A stretch of 64,000 nt of DNA from Zygnema cylindricum (Eukaryota > Streptophyta > Zygnematophyceae > Zygnematales > Zygnemataceae): positions 198,655 through 262,654 of the forward strand of contig JBBHKE010000926.1 in NCBI GenBank assembly GCA_037447655.1. Reading direction: 5' to 3'. Position numbers and translations under genes: made by a program. Shown piece by piece: positions 1 to 11,822 of the stretch; position 1 is the stretch's first letter, and each line of letters begins with the position of its first letter. Below the pieces are notes generated by a model. It was not told where the DNA came from, made no database searches, and saw only the letters and a program-made list of their open reading frames with translations.

Positions 1-3000
1 GCCGCAGTAGCCATTGCTGCACCACTCTGTCTTCACGAGGCTTCATTAAACCTCGGTCGACACCCGAATTTGGCATATACTACAGCCATTTTAGGGGGGT
101 TAAAAGAGCTTTTAAGGAAGCACCAGGTAAAATTCGTTTCGTTTCGTTTTATGTCGTTTTTGACAAAGATCTCACCTAGCCTGGGTTCATTTTGGCACTA
201 TCCGTATTTTATAAATTTTTTCACTTGAAAACAGCTACGAATCAGTCTGAAGTGTTAAGTATTCAAGGCCCTATAGGATTCAATACGGTTATAGATCATA
301 CTATTTACGACAGACTTTTATTAGTTGTTTACTTCGACGCATGTAAGCAGCCAGTCTCTAACTACCTAGAATTTATACTTAGTATGTAGAACCAGGCTGA
401 GGGTATAGAACCAGGGGTAGAAGATGTACATTACATTGCCCTTAGATATTTGAGTTAATCACTCTGATCGGAGTGAGTGCTTTTTTTACCCAAAATTATT
501 AATTAGTGTGTATAACACTGTTTAGTTAAGTGGTCAATAATGAGCCACGGGGCAAAACACTATTTAGTGCAGTTAATTCTAATATAGTGTTGGGGCTAAT
601 AGTGCACTCACTCTAATTACGAGTGGCGGTGTAGTCAAGCCATGTAGAGTCAATAGGGATGCTGTTATAAAGAAGCTGAAGGAAAGACTTGTGTTGATTG
701 AAAAAATACCCAGCCTGCACGAGGTAGTTATGACCATCTTATCTCTCAAGTAGTCCATTTCAAGTTCCATACTGAGAGTGTTTACTTAGCAAAAATTTTA
801 TAGAGTCTCCCGATTTAATAATTCGTCTCGTTCAATAGCTTCTGAGTCTTTGGGTATATACGCTGGTGGCGACGAAGTCATGTATTCAAGCTTGCTATTG
901 CTGGAACATTGTTACAAAGGCAAACGCTGTTATTAACATTAACATTGTAAACATTGTTACCATTGTCAGATAGACATTGTTGTTGCAACATCGGAGGCAA
1001 ACTCTGACAAATTGATCGTGGTATGGCAGTGAAGCATGATGAAGAGTTGTTCATTTCTATGGCTTGGCAGATGCTGTTTGAGGGAACCAACTCTGGCTTT
1101 GATGTCGAAAAAGCATTGAGGGCCCAAACTGTACGAGAATTCGATTCGGCAATCACACGTGTGTCTCTCATGTGTGACAACTTGGAGGAATATTATGAGA
1201 TCGCCAGCTGTAAGAATGACCTGGGCACTGTGCAAGTTCCTCTATTGTGCATCCAGGTAATCCCATATCATTATCGTTGTAATCCCATTGGTATCCATCC
1301 CAACCCATCATTCCATTGATCCCATTATTTTTTTTTTCTTTTAAATGGAGTCGAATGGATTCTTTAGGAGTCAAATGGAGTTAAAACGGAGTTGAATGAG
1401 TTAAATGGAGTTAAATGGAGTTGAATGGAGTTGAATGGAGTCAAATAGAGTGGGTCAAATGGAGTCGAATGGAGTTGAGTGGAGTCGAGAGTCAAACAGA
1501 GTCAAATGGACTTGAATGGAGTCAAATACAGTTGAATGGGTTCAAATGGAGTTGGTTGACCTCTCTCTTTTCTTACCTTCCATTTTTTCCTCAACTCTTT
1601 TCTGCCTTTCATGTCCTGTTATTTTCTTCTCCGTGTCTCTCTCTTCCGTTAACCTTTGTCCAAAGCTTCTTTCGTCTGACATGAGACGATTGCTCAACAA
1701 CCAAGCCCTCTCTTCCCAGATACTCAACTTTACTTCTCAATTATACGTTTTCTTTTTTCACTTTCTTTCTTTTTCATGTCTTTTGACTGACGGAGTGCTG
1801 GGGACACGTGTCACAGGATGCAGGTGATGTGCAGTCGCCCCTTTTGTCTCTTCCTCTCTCTGCCTTGGAGGGAAATCCACATATTGCTATGGCGGTCGTC
1901 TCAGGTTGTCAAAATAACAACCAGGATGTGCCCGGAAGTGCACATTCTTGGCTCTGGAGCATTGACCTTGTTCTGCAGGTGAGAGGGAGGGAGGGAGGGA
2001 GGGAGGGAGGGGCGAGGGAGGGAGGGAGGTAGTCTGTCTTTAAGAGTCAAGGGCAGTTTGAAACTATGCACTGCCTTTTTGTTTAAAGATGGAGGTCGTG
2101 ACACGCAGTGAAAGTTAGAGGGAGACACGGTTGGGGTCGAGAAAAAGGGTGGGAGAGGAGAGGGGATTACAAGATGAAATGGGGATGAGGACAAGGAGGT
2201 AGGGAGGTAGAAGAGTAGGTGAGAGTTGTGCTGGGTGGAGAAGTTTATAAGTAATAATAAGAACTTTATTTCTTCTAACAATAGAAACTTTGTTGTTAGT
2301 GAAAATGTAAGTGGTTGCGTCTTAGGTGGATGATAATTGTTGAGAAGTTAAGGAGGAGCTTGGGACTGTAGGGTACATTAAACGTACATAGTACGTTTAG
2401 TACTAAATGTTAGCAATATATTCACTGTAAAACATAATAGACGTAATGAATACTCTTGTCTTTACCGTTGGAGGGTGCCATTCAGCTTTTGTGGACCCTC
2501 TTGTTGTTGAATGTGCATTGTGAACCAGTGGTTCTGTGCAGAAAAAAACTCCTTTATTTTGTTAATATCTGTTATAATCAATCATCTTCTGTTACAACTA
2601 TTCGATTTTTCTCCGTAGCACTCGCCAGTCTCTTGTTTTTGAAACCATCCATACAGCCTTAGACTTTATGTGGGGATGTGTCTCGTCACCAGGAAATAAA
2701 AGAAGCGGGACAGTCTGAGAAATACATGGTAAAGTTATTCAATAAAGCACAATATATTTCATGTAATATGTCCCACCTTTATCATCTTTGTTTGATGATT
2801 CATTTCTCTGAACAACACTTGCATGACGGAGAGATACTTTCCATATCGTAGAATTCTTTTCATGTTCTTTTCGTATTTTTTTCTTCTAAATATACTTCTT
2901 CTTTTTTGTACCAGTGGCTTGCTGCAGTAGAAGTGGCACTCCTAAAAGGAAAGCGTCCCAAAGATGAAGAAGGTCCTCCCTTACCTCATATCAAGCCACC

Positions 3001-6000
3001 TGGGTTCCTCTCTGAGGTTAAGGATCCTCTTCCATACTTTGGCATAAAGGGCACAGAAGAGGCCCGAGAATCTTTAGAAACAATAACCTCCCAAGATGAG
3101 ATCTCGTCGATTGAATTGCCAATGTCTGCGAGTTTAAACGAGGACATGTCGGAATGGTCCCTCTCGGGGCTGGAGGATGTACCTTCAGATTTGCCTCTGG
3201 ATGACAGTCAAGTCAAAGATCGAAAGAAGACGCCAGCGGAAAGGATGAGGAAAGACGTGACATCTGAAGATGCTGAAGACAATGAGATGGAAAATGTCGA
3301 TGTTATTGAAGCTGGAGAATCGAATGAATCCAAGGAATCCAAGGAATTGAAGGAATCGGAAGAATCAAAGGAACAGGAGCCTCCTCCTCCTCCTCCTCCC
3401 GAGCCCGTATCTGTGGAGGCTGGTCAAGCTCGTGCCGCGGCCGAAAGTGTTCTTAACATGCTCGACGTGACAAGGCCTGGAATCTTGCCGCCAGAGCAAA
3501 AGGAGAAGGTAAAAAGAGTCCTTACCTATCGGTTCAACCGTTGTCGAGTGTAGTTGAACTATCGTGGGCCTCATATGATTCATGGCTCTCCTAGAGTCAG
3601 TTGCATTTGGTTAAAGGGTGGATCTCTTTTTGGTGCTGTAAGTGTTAGTAGTGTTTTGACTCAAGTGATGTAACTGGTTTAAAGACTGTCGGATATGTTG
3701 GCGGAATAGTGCTAGAAGTTGTGATTATGGAAGCTGGCAAGTAGATTATGGATAACACTGGTTAGGACTGGGTTTGATGCTCTGGATGGAGTGAATACGC
3801 GTATAATATCCTGTTTGGGATGAGGAGATTCGGGTTAACTGGTACACTGCTAATCGTTATTAGTTTTAACATTTTTTTCGCCACTTAAAACATCTTTTCT
3901 TCTTGCACACTTGTCGGATTGTCAATCCGATGGCTGTTATTGGATGGTAATATTCAGCTTCCTATTGGCGGTCTCATTGACAATCCGACAAGAGTGCACG
4001 AAGAAAAGATATTTTAAGTGGCGGAAAAAACTTTAACACTAATAGCGATTAGCGGTGTAGCTGCCTGTTATAAACCAATATTTTCAGTGTTTATTGATGT
4101 TCAGCATGAGTCTTCTAGCTTGTGGTTGGGTATACCTTGGGTCTTCCCTCAATCTTGTTTTGACATAAAGAAAGCATGCATTTGACCGTGAAATGTCCTC
4201 TAACCACTTTCAAACATCAGAACGTTTTCGTTATACCATTACGTAATTTCTGTGGTCCATTTTCCTTACCAGTCAAGTCTTAGTTCCTATCGTCTCCATG
4301 CCTAATCCACCTCTGCGATCTATGGAGTTTTTTAGTTCTCTTGACTTTTCTCGCACCACTGTTCGCCCTATTAGTGTAGGCTGAATCAACAATCTCATAT
4401 ATGTGTTGTCATTGCTAATCCATAGTAATATCCCAATCGTAACATTTCACAGTAGCTTATATTTTGTTGTAACCTTTATGGCTAATTCACCTTTATAAAG
4501 CTGTGAAAGAGCTGGTTTGTATTAGTTTGTCCCCACTTTTAAGTAGTGAACGGTATGTCAGTCATCATGTGCTACAATCCAACATTAGGGGCAAGGTGGA
4601 TAGAGAGAGAGGGAGAGAGAGAGAGGGGGAGAGCGGGAGACGCATTGTGACTTGGAATCGTGAAATAACGATTCATGATTTGCTTTGGAAAAGGAATAGC
4701 ACTCCGATTTGCCACTTGACAAGATTTGGCAAATGAAATTCAACACTGCTGAAATTCAAAATGATTGTATTGGGAAAGTGCATTCTCTCATTATTACTAT
4801 CATTATTATTTATTATCTCATTATCTTTCCAATTATTTGGCGATGAATGCAGGTATTAGCGGGAGTGGGTCGTGGTGAATCGTTACTAAATGCGCTCCAG
4901 GTATGAAATACGACTTTAGCTTCAGTTGAAGAAGTGTAGCAAGTCATGTTATTGTTAATGAACCCAAGTTTCATTTGTCCCATTTTCTTTGGAAAAGAAA
5001 AACAAGAGTGATTTGCTCTTTTGTAGTTGTCCATTATTTAGTCTTTCCCTGTCTCTGTTTCGGTTTGGTGTTGTGGAGTTCATTGTGGGTTACCATTTCT
5101 GTTTGTGGGTTCTCCGATGAAGGTATGACAACTACTCTCACAATCATTCACATGTTTGTTTTTTGCTGAAGTCGAATGCTTCAACAAAGAAACATTTGAA
5201 ATTACATGTTGGATCTTTGCAGGAGGAATTCATTTTTTTTAACTTTGTAGGAAACATTTATTTGTCTAAAACTAAGGAAGTTTGAGCTGAGAGTGGAAGT
5301 AGACAGAGGTAGAGGAACTCACAGTTGTCGAAGGAGAATGGTTCATTTGTACAAGTTAATGATAACAAGTTAATGATAATTTAAATCTGAATTTGAGTAC
5401 GAAGAGCCTTACCTCTCTTCAGTCTTACATACCTTCGTTAAAAGCATTTTGGAAATAGGGGCTGTCCGAAAGTTGGGATAAAATAGTATGTTACCAAGTA
5501 AGTAGTAACTAAGTTACTAATAGTAAGTTACTTGTAGTAATAAGTTGGGATATTTTGAACTAATAGACAGATGTTGTGCAGGAGGCAGTTCCGGAGGATG
5601 TCCGAGGAAGCCTTACCACTGCGGCCCAGGAGGCGATAAAGGCGAAAAATGTTAGTTTTTCTCTTCTTAATCTGGCTCCCGGCATTCCTTTAAACACAGG
5701 AGCCTCTCCAACGTCTTCCTCTTCTCCTGCCACTACCTCTTCCCCTCCACCCTCTCCCTCTCCCTCTCCCTCGCCCTCGTCCTCTCTGCCTCCCTCTCCC
5801 TCCCCCTCGCCCTCTTCGCCCTCCACTTCAGAGGGAGAACAACCGCAATCTTCAGCAAGTGAAGGTGGTGGTGAGAGCAAGACTTCGTCTCCTCCTCCTT
5901 CTCCTCCTCCTCCTTCGAAACCTACTGAAATTTCTGAAAGTCAACAAGAGTCAACTCAAGCGAAAGAACTTCCAAAAGGTGTGGAAGATGCAGGAGGGAA

Positions 6001-9000
6001 AGAGAGTAAACCAGGTGGAGGTCTTCCAAGGGACAGTGGGACGGAACAGGATGGGGGAGGAGGAGGAGGAGGAGGAGTAGGAGGATCTCCTGAGGAATCC
6101 GTGAAAGGCAAGGGGGATGGAGGTGAGGCAGGAGCAATACCTACACCAAAGTCATCCGAGACATCGGAAGGGAAGGAAGGAATCGATTCGACAATGCGAG
6201 GTGCTGAGAGTACTGACAGCGGAAACCGGGTGAATGAGACAAATACAAATACAAATACTGAGGAAGGGGACAAGCAGATGGGCAATTCAGAAAATCCCAC
6301 GATCGGGAGATCGAAAGGAGATGAGGTAAAAGGAGATGAGGTTCAAAGTCAAAGTCCCGCCTTAAACCAGACAGGTAATCCGGTCCCTGGGTCTCCTCCC
6401 GAGCCAGCCATGGCCGCAAAACCTGTCCCTCCACCGAAACAGATGGATATGAAAATGGCGATGGAGGCACTGACAGGTCTCGATGATTCTACACAAATGG
6501 CGGTTACAAATGTGTTGGGAGTCGTCGATTCCATGTTATCGAGGCTCGAGGCGGAGCAGATGGAAAAAGAAGCGAAAGAGAAGAAAGAAGTGAAAGAGGA
6601 AAAAGAAGCAAATGAGGAAAAAGAAGTGACAACCGAGGCAAAATCGACAGAGGGAATTTCGCAAAAGGAAAAGTTGGAGGGACAGGAAAAAGGTCAAGGA
6701 CATGCAGGCAATGAAGGGGAGGTGAAAAGTGACAGAAAGGACTTGAATGAGGATGGACAGGAAGGCGTCCAAAAAGGTGGTCAAAGTGCTGAAGAGTTTC
6801 GAGGTAGGAGAGATGAAAGGTGCAGTGGAGTGAGAAACCTCAAAGATTTAAAGAAGAATGATGGAAATAAAACAGATCAGGCGAATACGGAGGAAGGTAA
6901 AGAAAATGGAAGTGCCATACAAGCCAAAGGCGAGGACAAAGAACATGAGAAAGGTCTTGCGACTTCTCAAACGTCGTCTTTTGAATCCTCTAATCCAGAA
7001 GGAAGAATACAGTCAGTGCCTTTCGATAACCTTTCTTCCACAAAAACTAAAAGAGAATCATCACAGCGAGAAAACGGTTCCATTTTTTCCGAAAGGAGCA
7101 AAGTGTCTGGCGAAAACATTAAACCTGACTCGCACGAAAGTAAAGAAGGCGGAAGAAAAAGTGGGCAGAAACAGTCTTTCCCTCCAACGGGTACAAATAG
7201 GCATCGACAGGATGACAATTCTAATATTTTACATCAGAATGCTTTTACCTCTCATCCCCCTTCCTCCACTCAGACAAAAGTAGAGGCACACGAGGTCGAT
7301 AAACAAGCACAGGAATTGTCAAATATAGTCGCAAACGCAGTCCAACAGCAGACAGGTAATAATGTTGGGTTCCCTCAAAGAAACTCTCAAGAAGAGACTA
7401 GAAATGGGTCACGTTACGCAAGTTCCAGTGGAAGAGAAGTAGCTATGGCTGCTGAAGACGTCCAAGAATGGGTGAAAGCCCGAGCCCGTGGACTCGCTGA
7501 AGGGACTCTTCTTCATGGGGCTGGCCCGGGACAAGAGGTAGAGCTTGCGAAAACTCCTAAGAGACGGTTGAGGGCTGTGGATCTTAACCGAGGTAATGCT
7601 GGTGAGGATAAGAGAGTGAAGGAGAAGGAGAAGGGAAGGTTGTCACATCAAACAGGTGACGTCACTCAACAGGGAAAGCAATTATCATCACATGGTCAAA
7701 GTCACGCATCGGAGTTAGTTAGGGGCAACGGACCGGTTCTCCATGGATCGACTGTAGAGTCAGAGAGGGATGAAGCGAGAGAGTCAAAACGTGAAGATAA
7801 GGAGATGTCACAAGATCCAGAAAAGACAATGGTAGCATTAGAAACTTCTCAAACTTGTGAGCCTATTACAGAAGTTCTTCATTCCAGTGAAGGGAACGGT
7901 AAAGCTGTGACTACCGAGAGAGAGAGCACGCAATTTCCAGAGCGGAACCCTAATAATTATAATGAAAAAAATAATAGAATTTTGGAGAGGGAGGAGGAGA
8001 CAGCTTCCACTACCACGGAACCCACATCAATTGAAGCAGATCATAGTAAGAAGGCAATTGAGGGAAGCCATGAGAAGGAAGGTAAAGATAAAGAGGAACA
8101 AAAAATGCAGTTTACGATTGTGGGTATCGTTAATTCTGCAATTAAATTGGAGTTACTGAGGCGCCTGGGAGAAGTGGGGACAAGAGCAGTTGGGATTAAC
8201 ATGGAAGACAAACTCCAAAGAATCGCTTCTAGTGTTGTGAATGTACTGCAAAAGGAAGGTGTAGGTGGTTTAGGAAAAAATCTCTCTAAAGCACTTAAGA
8301 AAACAATAATGAAAACCCACTTACCTAGAGAGATATTCCCTATCGGAATGCTTGTTGGGCTTGTCCTTTTCGTTGCTATTGGGACAGTTCTTTCGCTAAA
8401 AAAAGATAAGCAGGAAGTAGAGAAGGAGGAGGAGAAAGAAAATGAAGTAAAGAAACGCTCGAGTACGCAAGGAGAGCCTGGTCTTAACAAGACATGTAAT
8501 CAAAAAACAAAAGAAGAAAAATACGAGAAGGATGGGGAAGGAGGAGATGATGGTAGTCATACCCAGTCGCCGGATGTTTCAAGTATGACAGGAGGAGGAG
8601 GAGGAGGAGGAGAGGAGACGAGAATTGGAGGAGGAGAAATGGTTGGTGTTATGACTGCGGCTGTGGGTGCCTCTGTAGCCTTTGGAGGAGGCCATAATAA
8701 TAATTTTGAAGGTCAAAAGGAGTCAGGAGGAGGAGGAGGAGGCCCTTTAAGCAGTCTTGCCGAGAAAGCCATGTCAGTCGCTTCTCCGGTTCTTCCTCGA
8801 GCGGAAGATGGGAGTGTAGACCAAGGAAGGTGAGAGAGAGATGCTTTTTTTTTGCGTTTGGGAGAGTAAGAGGATGAGAAAGAGGGAGGGGTGTAGACCA
8901 AGAAAGGTGAGAGTGATTTTTTTTGCGTCTGTGAGTGGAAGATGAGGAAGGAGGGGAGTGGAGTGTAGACCAAGGAAGGTGAGAGAGATGCTTTTTTTGC

Positions 9001-11779
9001 GTTTGCAAGAGGAGGATGAGGAGGAGGGGTTGGAGTGTAGACCAAGGAAGGTGAGGGAGATGTCTTTTTTTGCGTTTGTGAGAGAAAGAGGATGAGAACG
9101 AGGGAGGGGAGTATAGACAAACGGGAGAGAGGTGTTTTTTTTGCATTTGGGAGAGTGGGAGGATGAGGAGGGAGAGGAGTCTATACTAAGGAAGTTGGGG
9201 AAAATGTCCTTTTTTGCGTTTGCGAGAGTAAGAAGATCAGAAAGAGGATGGAGAGTGTAGACCAAGGAAGGTGAGAGACGTTATTTTTGCTTTTGCGAGA
9301 GTGAGAGGATGAGGAAGTGGGAGGGAAGTAACAGAGGGAAAGGTGCTTTGTTTTAATTGTGGGCAGGAACTGTATCCATTCTTAGTTGCAACTTTGATGA
9401 GGGATAGATGGGATCGTAGGGACCTTAAAAACATTAAGTGAAATGGAGCATTTTGTATCAGCAAGAAAAGTACATGGTAGAAGGGCTCTGGTTTTTGCTA
9501 AAATTGTAGAGGTAGAGGGAGAGGAGGGTACAGGCTTGTGGCCATGCTGACAGAATTGGGTCAGAGAGGAGGAATGCTGCGATTGGTCGGAAAAGGAGCT
9601 TTGCTTTGGGGAGGCCTCCGAGGGGCTATTGGTCTTGTGGAACGCCTCATCAACTTTTTTAGAATCCGAGAACGACCACTTTTATACAGGTGGGTGGAAA
9701 TTTGCAGTTTACTGTTACTGTTCCTGCTACTGTTCATGTTACTGTTACTGTACCGTTAATGTTACAGTTACGGCTACTGCTACTGCTACTGTTACCGTTA
9801 CCGCTACCGTTAGTGTTGCTGTTAACGTTACTGTTACAGCTACTACCACTGTTACTGCTACAGCTACCGTTACTGTTACTGTACTGTTGCTTTCACTGTT
9901 GCTGTACTGTTACTGTACTGTTTCTGTTACTGTCGTGTGTACTGTTACTGTACTGTTACTACTGCCGTTACTGTTACTGTTACTGTTACTGCACCGTTAC
10001 TGTTACTATTTTGCAGCTTTACAGCGAAAAAAAGTTGATTTTTTGAATGACACAATCGTTCTTGGAGTGTTTCTGCCAGGTGGTAAAGCTATTTTTTGTC
10101 TGCTAGTGTCTGTCAGGAATGCTATTATCATCCATTGTTAGTGCAATTGAATTATTCGCCTGTGGAAGTATCTGAGATTCCTTTGCAATCTATCTTTACC
10201 CTTGATATGTATCTATAATGTGCCACTATCACCTACAAAACAAAAAGTGTGTGTGGGAAGAGAGGGAGAGGGGGAGGGGGAGGGGGAGAGATCTTCCTTT
10301 CACCGGGGGAGGGGGAGGGGGATGGGGAGAGGTCTTTCTTTCACTTTCTCCCTGTCCGTCATTCTCGTGCTGCTCTCATTATGACTTAACATCTGGAATA
10401 CTAGTACTGCTACATCCAGGGCAGTTATGGAGAGTCTTTTTCTTTTTTCAAGTTTTTATGGGCACCTATAGAGACGTTTCTCTGTACTAATAAATGCAGG
10501 ATGATAATGGGTGTGATGTATATGTGGTCCATCTTCATGAGTTTGTACTGCTCTTAAAGCAGATTGATTTCAACGACATTTTTTACTGCAATGGTAAACA
10601 ATAATGCTGCCGATGTTTGTTTCAACCAGGTTATTGGCTTTCCTTTTGATGGCCCTTCTTCTATGGACTCCCGTCCTGGTCCCTCTCCTTCCCTCTCTCT
10701 TACAACAGTGGGCCACGTCCTCTCCCGGACCCGTCACTCACGCTGCCTTAGCAGTTGGACTCTATGGTGCATTTTTCATTCTCGTACGAATTTGGGGCTC
10801 CAAAGTTCGCGGTTACGAGAAGCCTCTGTGGACATACGGTCTGCGACTGTTATCACGGGAACATGTGAGTGTCTGTTATCCATAAAGAGTGCTTCAAAGA
10901 TGTGCTATTGTTATTATTGTTATCATTTCTTTTTCAATCTCGGATGTATTCTGACATATGAACCCGCAGGCACATGTTTTCGGCTGTTTTCTATAGCTAT
11001 TTTCTTCGGTTTCATGTCTTTGGTTAACGAGTTTGGCTGACCATTTTGAAGGTATTGTTGGTTTACATCAGAGAATTGAGGTATACCTTTGTCTAACTTT
11101 TTGTGTTTTTTGTGATTTTTGTGTTGTTTGCGAATCGGTATCTCTCAATCAGGCCACTTCTCTCATTCAAGGACTGGCCGGAGGCGTAGGACTTGTGGTC
11201 ACACTCACCTCCGTACAGCTGGCGTTGGGTTACGAGGTGTTTCTGCCCATGACTGCCACGTGGCAGGCTCCCATTGGCTGGCCAATGCTTCGGGACGGAG
11301 CTCTCGCCCTTTTCAAAGCGGCAAGACTTGTTTTAGAGGCGTTTTCCATGGGACTGGCGGTGGCCATAGTGGAGGAGGTCCTGTTTCGAGCCTGGCTACA
11401 GGAGGAGCTCGCGGCCGATATGGGATATCACTTTGCGGCTCTCACGACGGCCGTTATTTTCTCCGTGGTGCACTGGTGAGGAACTCACTGCATTTTCTTT
11501 CTTATTTCTTCTTATTGTGTGTGTGGGTGTGTGTGTGGGTGTGTGTGGGTGTGTGTGTGTGTGTGGGTGTGTGTGTGGGGGTGGGTGTGGGGGTGGGTGT
11601 GGGGGTGGGGTGGGTGTGTGTGTGTGTGTGGTGGGTGTGGGTGTGGGTGTGGGGTGTGGTGGGTGTGTGGTGGGTGTGTGGGTGTGTGGGTGTGGGTGTG
11701 TGTGTGTGGGGGTGTGTGTTATTATTGTGTGTACTTAGTGTGTAGTGTGTGTGTGTGGGTGTGTGTGGGTGTGTGGTGT

Positions 11780-11822
<43 letters not shown>

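Noticed and set aside
1023-1070. Open frame upstream of gene 1 exon 2 (acceptor at 1029)
   Set aside because: The acceptor at 1069-1070 joins exon 1 in phase 0 and reproduces the family's conserved KELLRKHQ-MLFEGTNSGFDV order; the extra residues have no counterpart.
8649-9265. Minus-strand frames of 135-165 codons with repeated FLGLHS units
   Set aside because: They are translations of the 73-bp minisatellite, antisense to gene 1.
8813-9331. CRISPR-like array
   Set aside because: The units are contiguous with no unique spacers and the context is a eukaryotic intron.
9629-10141. 170-codon Val-Thr-Ala repeat protein
   Set aside because: It arises from the stop-free GTTACT repeat inside an intron.
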